Below are positions 1 to 6,429 of a stretch of DNA of 12,876 nt, one piece after another. The notes under the pieces are model-generated. The model made no database searches. It was not told the DNA's origin and worked only from the letters and a program-made list of their open reading frames with translations. Both the position numbers and the translations under genes were made by a program. The DNA is from Christensenella sp. UBA6420. Its GTDB lineage: Bacteria > Bacillota > Clostridia > Christensenellales > DTU072. How positions within the stretch are numbered: position 1 is the first letter of the stretch; the number at the start of each line of letters is the position of its first letter. Location: the NCBI GenBank assembly GCA_002439705.1, contig DJPE01000010.1, forward strand, positions 1 to 12,876. The letters are read 5' to 3'.

Positions 1-1
1 C

Positions 2-1021
2 GAGCTTACGAGAAGCGTAGGAATAGCGTTGTGCAAAAGTTTCGCTAAATCGGAACTCTATTCGGGCGTGACCACGGTAAGGACTGTGGGCGGAGTAAGC
101 GATTTCGACACGATTTTAAGGGACAGAATAAACTCGGGCAAGACGCTCGGACCGCGTATACTCGCCGCAAACACCGCGATAGGCGTACCCGGCGGACATA
201 TGGTAGGCACGGTTGCCGTCGGTTGCAAAACCGAAGAAGAAGCGAGAGAGATGGTAAGAAAGTTGGCGGAAGAAAAGGTTGACCTTGTAAAACTTATGAT
301 AACCGGCGGCGTACTCGACGCGAAAGTCAAGGGAGAACCGGGCGTATTGAAGATGCCGGCGGAGTTAGTCAGGGCGTGTTGCGACGAAGCGCATAGGTTA
401 GGACTTAAAGTAGCCGCTCACGTCGAAAGCCCCGAAGGGGTAAAGGTAGCGGTATACAACGGCGTGGACACGATAGAACACGGAGCGGTTATGGACGAAG
501 AAACCGCGAAAAAGTTTGAAGAAACGGGAGCAAGCTATATCTGCACGTTGTCGCCCGCGTTGCCGCTGGCTAAATTCGACAGGGAAATTACTCACGCTAC
601 CGAAATGGTGCAGTATAACAGTAACGTCGTGTTGGACGGGGTAATAAACGGCACGAAAAAGGCGTTGGAACACGGAGTTAAGGTAGGATTAGGCACGGAT
701 ACGGGTTGTCCTTTTATTACGCATTACGATATGTGGAGAGAACTCGCTTATTTCGTAAAGTTGGTGGGAGTAAGTCCGGAATTCGCTCTGCACACAGCCA
801 CGCTCGTCAACGCCGAAATAGCGGGGATAGACAAGGAAACGGGCAGTATCGAAGAAGGGAAGAGCGCGGACTTTATCGTAGCAGACAAAAACCCGCTCGA
901 CGATTTCCGCAACTTTGCCGAACCGTATATGGTGGCGATAAAAGGTAAGATAGTTAAAAATCCGAAAATAAAGAAATACGCCGACTGCGAAAAGTATCTC
1001 GACGAATATATGCCCGAATAG
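2..1021 (+). CDS. Amidohydrolase (imidazolonepropionase/prolidase-like), 5'-truncated by the window edge
   Basis: The frame is open to the left edge, so this is the C-terminal 339 residues of a longer protein. The TTG at 29 is an internal Leu codon, not a start. Members of this metal-dependent hydrolase family are usually about 400 residues, so the first 60-80 residues, with the N-terminal HxH metal ligands, are missing here. Visible hallmarks, numbered from the first full codon: SGVTTVRTVGG near 21-31; VKLMITGG with the probable carboxylated Lys at 97; AAHVES with metal His at 140; DTIEHG with metal His at 160; GLGTDTG with the catalytic Asp at 233; and a C-terminal GSIEEGKSADFIV strand typical of the composite beta-sandwich. 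The likely reaction is hydrolysis of a cyclic amide or dipeptide (Xaa-Pro or Xaa-Arg type); the substrate cannot be read from sequence. The TrmO gene follows after one base, suggesting one transcript. Confidence 0.88.
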   Translation, partial: ELTRSVGIALCKSFAKSELYSGVTTVRTVGGVSDFDTILRDRINSGKTLGPRILAANTAIGVPGGHMVGTVAVGCKTEEEAREMVRKLAEEKVDLVKLMITGGVLDAKVKGEPGVLKMPAELVRACCDEAHRLGLKVAAHVESPEGVKVAVYNGVDTIEHGAVMDEETAKKFEETGASYICTLSPALPLAKFDREITHATEMVQYNSNVVLDGVINGTKKALEHGVKVGLGTDTGCPFITHYDMWRELAYFVKLVGVSPEFALHTATLVNAEIAGIDKETGSIEEGKSADFIVADKNPLDDFRNFAEPYMVAIKGKIVKNPKIKKYADCEKYLDEYMPE

Positions 1022-1022
1022 T

Positions 1023-1691
1023 ATGGAATTTTCGGTAAAGCCCGTAGCTAAGATAAGGACGGATTTCGACGAGAAGTTCGGTATTCCCCGTCAGAGCGGC
1101 AGGGTAAAAACTTACGGTAAAATTGTATTCGAACCCGAATACCGCGACGAAGCGGCGATTAAGGAAATAGACGGGTTCGATTACTTATGGCTTATATTCG
1201 ACTTTTCGGAAGCGCACAGAGAAAAGTGGTCGCCGACGGTAAGACCGCCGCGGCTTGGCGGAAACAGGAAAGTAGGGGTTTTTGCGAGTCGGTCGCCGTT
1301 CCGCCCGAACCATTTAGGGCTATCGTCGGTAAAACTCGTCGGTACGGAAAGAACCGAAAACGAAGGTACGGTACTTATAGTCGAAGGAGCCGACCTTATG
1401 GACGGAACGCCTATTATCGATATCAAGCCGTATCTCCGCACCGACTGTCATGCGGACGCGAAATGCGGTTACGCCGACGAAGTGGACGACCATTATATTA
1501 AAGTGGTTTTTCCCGAAGAACTCAAAAAACTTTTGCCTTGCGACAAGGCGGAAGAATTGGAAGGGTGTCTTAAAGAAGACCCGCGCCCGGCGTATATCGA
1601 CGAAGAAAGAAGCTACGGAGTAAAGTTCTGCGGCAAAAACGTTAAGTTTACGATAAAAAACGACGTTTTAACCGTTACCGATATAGAATAA
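1023..1691 (+). CDS. trmO: tRNA (N6-threonylcarbamoyladenosine37-N6)-methyltransferase TrmO
   Basis: This 222-residue protein belongs to the TsaA/UPF0066 beta-barrel family. Known members use S-adenosylmethionine to methylate t6A at position 37 of certain tRNAs. Seen directly: KFGIPRQSGRV (residues 18-28), FDYLWLIF (52-59), RPPRLGGNRKVGVFASRSPF (74-93, the family signature), RPNHLGLSSV (94-103) and DLMDGTPIIDIKPYL (124-138). Length and motif order fit a bacterial TrmO with the usual C-terminal extension. The ATG lies one base after the stop of the amidohydrolase gene with no good ribosome binding site of its own, so translation is probably coupled. A hairpin terminator follows. Methylation of t6A is established for the Escherichia coli protein; function here is by family. 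Confidence 0.93.
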   Translation: MEFSVKPVAKIRTDFDEKFGIPRQSGRVKTYGKIVFEPEYRDEAAIKEIDGFDYLWLIFDFSEAHREKWSPTVRPPRLGGNRKVGVFASRSPFRPNHLGLSSVKLVGTERTENEGTVLIVEGADLMDGTPIIDIKPYLRTDCHADAKCGYADEVDDHYIKVVFPEELKKLLPCDKAEELEGCLKEDPRPAYIDEERSYGVKFCGKNVKFTIKNDVLTVTDIE

Positions 1692-1694
1692 TAG

Positions 1695-1730
1695 TTCCGA
1701 AAACTAAAATTTTTTTCGGAAATATATTTT
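1695..1730 (+). terminator. Probable rho-independent terminator after trmO
   Basis: A perfect 9-bp inverted repeat, TTCCGAAAA (1695-1703) with TTTTCGGAA (1713-1721), encloses a 9-base loop and starts four bases after the trmO stop. It is followed by an AT-rich tail ending in five T. The stem is AT-rich and the U-tract is interrupted, so efficiency may be moderate. Confidence 0.6.
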
Positions 1731-1751
1731 TCGCTTAATGCGAATATCCGT

Positions 1752-1779
1752 TTGATTTCGGATTAAAATGTGATATACT
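1752..1779 (+). promoter_or_regulatory. Sigma-A-type promoter of the M18 aminopeptidase gene
   Basis: The -35 is TTGATT (1752-1757), the spacer is 16 bases and the -10 is TATACT (1774-1779). A TG one base upstream of the -10 (1771-1772) makes it an extended -10. It sits between the upstream terminator and the next gene, leaving a leader of about 33 bases. Confidence 0.72.
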
Positions 1780-1819
1780 GTTCATATTAGGAAAAATAAA
1801 TCTGTAAGGAGTGATTTTT

Positions 1820-3181
1820 ATGGAATTGACTTATAAAAGACAAAACGTGTACGCTACGGCGGACGCGGAAAAGAAAGCGGAAATCCAGAGCTATTGCGAA
1901 GGATACAGAGTTTTTCTCGACAACGGCAAAACCGAAAGAGAAGTAGTGGAAGAAACGGTTTCTTTGGTGGAAAACGAAGGATACAAACCTTACGTTCTCG
2001 GTTCTAAGATTAAACCCGGCGACAAGCTCTACTACAACAACCGCGGAAAAGGAATGTTCATAATAAAGGCGGGTAGTGCGGACGTAGCCAAGTACGGCGT
2101 TCGTATTCTCGTAGCTCACGTGGACAGCCCCAGACTCGACTTAAAGCAAGTTCCGCTCTTCGAAAAGACCGATATAGCTTATCTTAAGACGCACTATTAC
2201 GGCGGAATCAAGAAGTACCAGTGGCTCACTATCCCGCTCGCTCTTCACGGCGTAATAGCCCTTAAAGACGGAAACGTCATTACCGTGAACATCGGCGAAG
2301 ACGAAGCCGACCCCATTTTCTATATAACCGACCTTCTCCCGCACCTTTCGCAGGAACAGGCCGTTAAGAAAGTAAGCGAAGCCTTTAACGCCGAAAAACT
2401 TAACCTTATCGTAGGTTCTATCCCCGTGGAAGAAGACGAAAAGGAAGCGGTTAAACTCAACGTACTCAGAATACTCAACGAAAAGTACGGTATCGACGAA
2501 GAAGATTTCCTTAGCGCGGAAATCGAAGCCGTCCCCGCATTGAAAGCCCGCGACGTAGGTTTGGACAGGTCGTTCCTTGCCGGATACGGTCACGACGACA
2601 GAGTTTGCGCTTATCCCGAAATCACCGCTACTTTGCAGACGGAAACCGATAAGACTATAATAACCATTCTCGCCGACAAGGAAGAAATAGGCAGCGAAGG
2701 CAACACGGGTATGCAATGTATCCTTATTAAAGATATAATAGACTGCATCGCCGATTCTTACGGAGTAAGCTCCGCAGTCGTCCGCGCCAACAGCAAATGC
2801 TTGTCCGCCGACGTTACCGCAACGTACGACCCCGCTTTCGCAGACGTATTTGAAGAAAACAACGCTTCTTTCGCCAACAACGGCGTGGCTATGTGCAAGT
2901 TCACCGGTTCAAGGGGTAAGAGCGGCAGCAACGACGCCAGCGCGGAATTCATCGCGTTCTTACGCAAGAAATTCGCCGACGACGGCGTAATATGGCAGAC
3001 CGCAGAACTCGGCAGAGTAGACCTTGGCGGCGGCGGCACGGTAGCTAAATTTTTGGCTAACTACAATATCGACACCGTAGACGTAGGCGTACCCGTGCTT
3101 TCGATGCACGCCCCGTACGAACTTATCGCCAAAGCCGACCTTTACGAAGCTCACAGAGCTTTCGCCGCGTTCGTCAAATAA
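1820..3181 (+). CDS. M18 family aminopeptidase (aspartyl-type, dinuclear zinc)
   Basis: This 453-residue protein has the full set of M18 metallo-aminopeptidase signatures and the normal family length. Seen: VAHVDSPRLDLKQ with His100 as metal ligand; a GHDDR loop with Asp259/260 as the bridging Asp; DKEEIGSEGNTG with Glu288 (general base) and Glu289; Asp331 in SADVTATYDPAF; FTGSRGKSGSNDASAEF; ELGRVDLGGGGTVAKFLA; and His430 in VPVLSMHAPYEL. Known M18 enzymes remove N-terminal acidic or other residues from peptides in the cytoplasm and form large tetrahedral oligomers. No signal peptide is present. The ATG at 1820 is chosen because TAAGGAG (1805-1811) lies eight bases upstream; the in-frame GTG at 1811 overlaps that ribosome binding site and is not a credible start. 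The gene is a single transcription unit with its own promoter and terminator. Substrate preference cannot be judged. Confidence 0.93.
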   Translation: MELTYKRQNVYATADAEKKAEIQSYCEGYRVFLDNGKTEREVVEETVSLVENEGYKPYVLGSKIKPGDKLYYNNRGKGMFIIKAGSADVAKYGVRILVAHVDSPRLDLKQVPLFEKTDIAYLKTHYYGGIKKYQWLTIPLALHGVIALKDGNVITVNIGEDEADPIFYITDLLPHLSQEQAVKKVSEAFNAEKLNLIVGSIPVEEDEKEAVKLNVLRILNEKYGIDEEDFLSAEIEAVPALKARDVGLDRSFLAGYGHDDRVCAYPEITATLQTETDKTIITILADKEEIGSEGNTGMQCILIKDIIDCIADSYGVSSAVVRANSKCLSADVTATYDPAFADVFEENNASFANNGVAMCKFTGSRGKSGSNDASAEFIAFLRKKFADDGVIWQTAELGRVDLGGGGTVAKFLANYNIDTVDVGVPVLSMHAPYELIAKADLYEAHRAFAAFVK

Positions 3182-3207
3182 GAGTCGACAACGAAAGAAT
3201 AAAAATA

Positions 3208-3240
3208 AAAGCTCCGATTTTTTTCGGAGCTTTCGTTTTA
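3208..3240. terminator. Bidirectional terminator between the converging M18 and lipoprotein genes
   Basis: AGCTCCGA (3210-3217) pairs with TCGGAGCT (3224-3231) around a six-T loop, extended by A-T pairs to 3208/3233. T-rich tracts follow the hairpin on both strands, and the two flanking genes end towards it, so it should stop transcription in both directions. Confidence 0.87.
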
Positions 3241-3256
3241 TAAGTGACTTTTTAGT

Positions 3257-4219
3257 TTATTCGTTTCCTGCGGTTTCGCCGCCGTCTTCTTCGGGCGGGA
3301 GCGACGCGTTATATTCGTTTATTGCGTTTTCTATCGCGGTTTCTATATCGTTTTCGCCGGTGCGGTAGAGATCGAAAGATATAGTCTTGCCGTCTATCGT
3401 TTCGGTGCGGGAAGCGTAGTAGGAAGACGTGAGAGTAAAGACGGTTTCTCCTATCGTCACCGTGCCTTTCGTATCTTCGGTCTGACCGGAAATGTCGTAT
3501 GTTATGGTTGCGGTTTCTTCATGCCGCACTAAATCGGATTTAAGCGCGTAGTAGATTTTTGCGGTACGGTTAGCGGCGTCGATATCGTAAAAATAGTATA
3601 CGTAAGGAGTGACGTACTCGGCGGAAGTGTCGGTATCGTACGCGTAGACCGCGTTAAGTCCGTGCAGGTTACTGAGAGCGTAGGGGATGACTTTAAGGTC
3701 GGCCCCGAGATAACCGTTCACGACGGAAATCGCCGCCGTGGTCGACAACTGCGTAAATTCGGTGGTCTTAGCGTAGTTAAGGGAGTCGATAAGGTCGGAG
3801 CGGATAGCTTGTTTTTTGTAGACGAGATAATTCTTCTTCGTCTTACTGTCGTAGTTTACGAAATAAGAGTCGTAATCGGTGGCGTTATCCGGGTTAAGGT
3901 ATAACCTTACCGAGCTTATTTTTTTCTCGTCGTCGGTCGATTTTATATATTCCACTTTTATTTCTTTGCAGGTAGTGGGGGTATCGTTGTCGCCGTAGAC
4001 GTAGTAGCCTTTTTCCGAGCCGTCGAGTACGACGAAGCATTTTATTCCGTATTTGTCGATAAAGTCGGTGGCTTCTTCGGCGTCGATACGCTGTTCGGTC
4101 TTCGTAGTGAGCATATACGTTCCGACCACCTTGTCGAGAGTAGTCGAGTTGCAACCGACGGTAAGGCAGGCTACAAGGATAGCGAATATAATGACTATCG
4201 GTATCAAAACTTTTTTCAT
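3257..4219 (-). CDS. Secreted lipoprotein of unknown function
   Basis: This 320-residue protein starts with a classic lipoprotein signal: two Lys, a hydrophobic core (residues 4-21) and a lipobox LTVGC with the lipidated Cys at residue 23. The mature part opens with a VVGTYMLTTKTEQ segment, which resembles the start of small beta-rich lipoproteins. It then shows alternating polar and aromatic strands and several DYD/YYF segments, and ends in an acidic Pro/Glu/Gly-rich tail. Nothing in it matches an enzyme motif I recognise. It probably sits on the outer face of the cytoplasmic membrane, perhaps as a binding or adhesion protein, which is inference. Start: ATG at 4219-4217 with AGGAGA (complement of 4226-4231) six bases upstream. 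It is transcribed alone, towards the M18 gene, from a near-consensus promoter. Confidence 0.85.
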   Translation of the reverse strand: MKKVLIPIVIIFAILVACLTVGCNSTTLDKVVGTYMLTTKTEQRIDAEEATDFIDKYGIKCFVVLDGSEKGYYVYGDNDTPTTCKEIKVEYIKSTDDEKKISSVRLYLNPDNATDYDSYFVNYDSKTKKNYLVYKKQAIRSDLIDSLNYAKTTEFTQLSTTAAISVVNGYLGADLKVIPYALSNLHGLNAVYAYDTDTSAEYVTPYVYYFYDIDAANRTAKIYYALKSDLVRHEETATITYDISGQTEDTKGTVTIGETVFTLTSSYYASRTETIDGKTISFDLYRTGENDIETAIENAINEYNASLPPEEDGGETAGNE

Positions 4220-4268
4220 AATTCATCTCCTGATTTCGGGTAACGACTGTGTTGCCTTTTATTCTATA

Positions 4269-4297
4269 AGTATATTACGATAACGATAATATGTCAA
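4269..4297 (-). promoter_or_regulatory. Near-consensus sigma-A promoter of the lipoprotein gene
   Basis: On the minus strand, TTGACA (complement of 4292-4297) is followed by exactly 17 bases and TATACT (complement of 4269-4274). This is the best promoter match in the window and predicts a leader of about 40 bases. The spacer carries a tandem TTATCG/TTATCG repeat, discussed under findings. Confidence 0.85.
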
Positions 4298-4494
4298 CAA
4301 TTAAACTTTTTGCGGTTGCAAACGGGTCGTTTTTGTAAGTTTTTGCTTAAAATTTACCGTTTGCGAATATTTCGGCGGCGGGCGGAAATTTTCGTAGCGG
4401 CGGGAAAGCGGATAGAAGTAAAATATTTCGTGCGGGTTGAAATAGATTTCGTGCAGGAATACGGCGATTTTTCGGGAAAGTCTTACGAAAACGC
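4298..4494. other. Intergenic regulatory stretch upstream of rplU; no gene seen
   Basis: This stretch lies between the lipoprotein promoter, which reads left, and the rplU promoter, which reads right. Open frames of about 77-79 codons exist on both strands, but neither has a ribosome binding site or a recognisable protein, and both overlap the promoters. The only structure I see is a 12-base direct repeat with one mismatch, ATTTCGTGCGGG (4425-4436) and ATTTCGTGCAGG (4446-4457), 21 bases apart start to start. Confidence 0.5.
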
Positions 4495-4523
4495 TTGCAA
4501 AAATACTTGCTTTATGGTAAATT
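4495..4523 (+). promoter_or_regulatory. Candidate promoter of the rplU-prp-rpmA operon
   Basis: TTGCAA (4495-4500), a 17-base spacer and TAAATT (4518-4523) form a moderate match. It lies just upstream of the structured L21 leader. The AT-rich run from 4518 to 4530 offers alternative -10 hexamers (TTATAT, TATCAT), so the exact start is uncertain. Confidence 0.45.
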
Positions 4524-4544
4524 ATATCATAGCCGCACAATAAG

Positions 4545-4600
4545 GGTAATCAAAGACGCATTTTGCCACCCGGTTTTGGCGAGTCTTCTAAAAGGAGGTT
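4545..4600 (+). promoter_or_regulatory. Ribosomal protein L21 leader (autoregulatory mRNA structure)
   Basis: Directly before rplU the sequence can form an outer stem AAGAC (4553-4557) with GTCTT (4583-4587) around an inner hairpin GCCA (4565-4568) with TGGC (4577-4580), whose loop holds CCCGG. The ribosome binding site AAAGGAGGT (4591-4599) follows at once. This position, size and the CCCGG/GCGAGTCTTCTAAAAGGAGG pattern fit the L21 leader known upstream of rplU in Bacillota, thought to mediate feedback by L21. I assigned it from memory of that family and by folding by eye. Confidence 0.68.
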
Positions 4601-4608
4601 AGGATTTT

Positions 4609-4917
4609 ATGTACGCAATTATCGTTTCCGGTGGAAAACAACACAAAGTAGAAAAGGACTCCGTTATTCGTGTGGAGTTGCTTAACGCAGAAGTCGGCAG
4701 CACCGTTAAGTTTGACGTTCTGATGATTTCTGACGAAGGCAAACTTACCGTAGGTACTCCCGTAGTCGAAGGCGCGTATGCGGAAGCTCAGGTTCTGAGC
4801 AACGGCAAGGGCGCGAAGATCGATATCTTTAAGTACAAAGCTAAGAAGAACGAACGTAAACGTCAAGGTCATCGTCAGCCGTATACCGAAGTTAAAATTT
4901 TGGACATCAAAGGCTAA
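4609..4917 (+). CDS. rplU: 50S ribosomal protein L21
   Basis: This 102-residue protein is the standard length for bacterial L21, which binds 23S rRNA in the large subunit. It opens with the family start MYAIIVSGGKQHKVEKDS, has the VGTPVVEGAYAEAQVL segment, and ends with the basic FKYKAKKNERKRQGHRQPYT signature and a short ILDIKG tail. The ribosome binding site AAAGGAGGT lies nine bases before the ATG. It is the first gene of rplU-prp-rpmA. Arginine codons such as CGT are favoured, as expected for a highly expressed gene. Regulation is likely through the structured leader just upstream. Confidence 0.98.
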   Translation: MYAIIVSGGKQHKVEKDSVIRVELLNAEVGSTVKFDVLMISDEGKLTVGTPVVEGAYAEAQVLSNGKGAKIDIFKYKAKKNERKRQGHRQPYTEVKILDIKG

Positions 4918-4925
4918 TTAAGACT

Positions 4926-5246
4926 ATGACTACCGTGACAGTAATCCGTAAAGACGGAAGAATAAGAGAAGTCACCGTAAAGGGACATTCGGGGTACGCC
5001 AAGTTCGGCAAGGACATAGTGTGCGCCGCGGTAAGTTCGGTTACGCAGACCGCTCTTATGGGAATAATAAAGTTCTCGTCGTCGAAAGTAGATTACGTTG
5101 CGGACGAAGGATTTATACGTTTTTCCGTTCCCGACAGTATCGGAGAAGAAAGGATAAGGATAGACGCCGTTACGGAGACTATGCTTATAGGGCTCAAAGA
5201 TATAGAGAGCGGATACGGTTCTTATGTAAAAGTGGAGGTAAAATAA
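4926..5246 (+). CDS. prp: Ribosomal-processing cysteine protease Prp
   Basis: This 106-residue protein belongs to the YsxB/DUF464 family between L21 and L27 genes in Bacillota. The catalytic pair is visible: His21 in GHSGYAKFG and Cys33 in KDIVCAAVSSVTQTA. In Staphylococcus aureus this cysteine protease cuts the N-terminal extension from L27, a step needed for ribosome function. The matching cleavage motif is present in the rpmA product encoded next door, so substrate and enzyme fit. The gene starts eight bases after the rplU stop with only a weak ribosome binding site, so translation is probably coupled. It ends two bases before the rpmA start codon. Confidence 0.95.
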   Translation: MTTVTVIRKDGRIREVTVKGHSGYAKFGKDIVCAAVSSVTQTALMGIIKFSSSKVDYVADEGFIRFSVPDSIGEERIRIDAVTETMLIGLKDIESGYGSYVKVEVK

Positions 5247-5247
5247 C

Positions 5248-5532
5248 ATGTTTATGAATATTCAATTATTCGCCCATAAGAAAGGTATGGGTAGCACCAA
5301 GAACGGACGTGACAGTGCTGCTAAACGTTTAGGACCCAAGAAGAGCGACGGACAGGCTTGCCTCGCCGGCAACATTCTCGTCAGACAAAGAGGTACTAAA
5401 TTCCACGCAGGACTCAACGTGGGCATCGGCAAGGACGATACCTTGTACGCTCTCGTAGACGGCACCGTGAGATTTGAAGAAGCAGGTAGCAGAGATAAGA
5501 GATATAAACAAGTTAGCGTATACGCAGACTAA
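5248..5532 (+). CDS. rpmA: 50S ribosomal protein L27, precursor with Prp-cleaved N-terminal extension
   Basis: This 94-residue protein carries the L27 core HKKGMGSTKNGRDSAAKRLG, followed by AGNILVRQRGTKFHAGLNVGIGKDDTLYAL and a short basic tail. L27 lies near the peptidyl-transferase centre, where its mature N terminus reaches the tRNA acceptor ends. The first nine residues, MFMNIQLFA, form the Bacillota-type extension; by analogy Prp should cut after Ala9 and expose HKKGMGS. The ATG at 5248 is supported by GGAGG (5234-5238) nine bases upstream. The second ATG at 5254 would also give a cleavable precursor but is badly spaced. Codon use is of the highly expressed type. Confidence 0.97.
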   Translation: MFMNIQLFAHKKGMGSTKNGRDSAAKRLGPKKSDGQACLAGNILVRQRGTKFHAGLNVGIGKDDTLYALVDGTVRFEEAGSRDKRYKQVSVYAD

Positions 5533-5549
5533 TTTATAATATCGACGAC

Positions 5550-6392
5550 GTGAAATACGTTACTTGCGATAAAAAAATAGTAATCGAAGACCTGTCCGAA
5601 TTCAATATAGAACATATACTTGACTGCGGGCAGGTTTTTAGATACCGAAAGACAGGGGATTGTTATACTCTTTTTGCAAAAAATTATAATTGCCTATTGC
5701 GAAAAGAAAACGACCGTGTTATAATAGAAACCGAAGAACCCGAATTTTTCGTCGATTACTTCGACTTAAAACGCGATTACTCCGCGATTAAGAAGAGCCT
5801 GACGGAAAATTTCGACGGGATAAGACCCGCAGTCGAGTACGGATACGGAATAAGACTTCTTAATCAGGACCCGTACGAGATGATAATATCTTTCATTATT
5901 TCCGCGAATAACAATATTCCGAGAATAAAGAAGATAATAGAAAGACTCTGCGAAGGGTTGGGAGAAAGGACCGATAAGGGATACGCTTTTCCGACGAAAG
6001 AAGCTATGGCGAACGCGCCGAAAGAGTTTTTCACTGCGATAGGAGCAGGGTACAGGGACGAATATCTTTTTTCTTCGTCGAAGACGCTCCTTGATATGAA
6101 CCTTGACGAAATAAAAAAGTCGGACACCGCTACCGCGAGAAAAGAGTTGCTTAAACTTAAAGGGGTAGGGCAGAAAGTGGCGGACTGCATATTGCTTTTC
6201 GCATTCAAGAAGACCGACTTATTTCCTATGGACGTGTGGAGTAAAAGGATTTATGCGTCGATGGGATATGAAAAAGACAACGATATCGGACGCATGAGCG
6301 GACGGTTGGTTGACAGGTTCGGCGAGCTTGCCGGATATGCGCAACAATATCTGTATTATTATTTCCGTGAAAATAATATTACCGAAAAATAA
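5550..6392 (+). CDS. ogg: 8-oxoguanine DNA glycosylase/AP lyase, OGG1-like
   Basis: This 280-residue protein matches the bacterial OGG1-like branch of the helix-hairpin-helix glycosylases, which excise 8-oxoguanine opposite cytosine and nick the abasic site. Seen in order: DCGQVFRYRK (residues 25-34) in the N-terminal domain; GIRLLNQDPYEMIISFIISA (100-119) with the NNNIPRI continuation; GAGYRDEYL (165-173); the HhH motif LKLKGVGQKVADCIL with the expected Schiff-base Lys209; and FPMDVWSKRIY with the catalytic Asp228. The only start placing the full N-terminal domain is GTG at 5550, which has no clear ribosome binding site and lies 17 bases after rpmA, so translation may be weak or coupled. Ile codon use is mostly ATA, unlike the ribosomal genes. 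Obg, a common rpmA neighbour, is absent here. Confidence 0.92.
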   Translation: MKYVTCDKKIVIEDLSEFNIEHILDCGQVFRYRKTGDCYTLFAKNYNCLLRKENDRVIIETEEPEFFVDYFDLKRDYSAIKKSLTENFDGIRPAVEYGYGIRLLNQDPYEMIISFIISANNNIPRIKKIIERLCEGLGERTDKGYAFPTKEAMANAPKEFFTAIGAGYRDEYLFSSSKTLLDMNLDEIKKSDTATARKELLKLKGVGQKVADCILLFAFKKTDLFPMDVWSKRIYASMGYEKDNDIGRMSGRLVDRFGELAGYAQQYLYYYFRENNITEK

Positions 6393-6429
6393 ATAAAATA
6401 ACAAAAACAAGAACATTTTGGAGGATAAA

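Noticed and set aside
1811..1819. Upstream GTG start for the M18 aminopeptidase
   Set aside because: The GTG overlaps the last base of the TAAGGAG ribosome binding site; ATG at 1820 has correct spacing.
2141..2716. Minus-strand open frame of about 191 codons inside the M18 gene
   Set aside because: Antisense shadow of a well-supported enzyme gene, with a low-complexity Phe/Val-rich product.
4301..4543. Open frames of 77-79 codons on both strands of the lipoprotein-rplU spacer
   Set aside because: No ribosome binding site, no recognisable protein, and both overlap promoter elements.
6355..6380. ATTATTT/AAATAAT inverted repeat at the end of ogg as a terminator
   Set aside because: It lies within the coding sequence, has an imperfect AT-only stem and no U-tract after it.
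6418..6429. Upstream TTG start for the NYN protein
   Set aside because: It overlaps the GGAGG ribosome binding site of the ATG at 6430.
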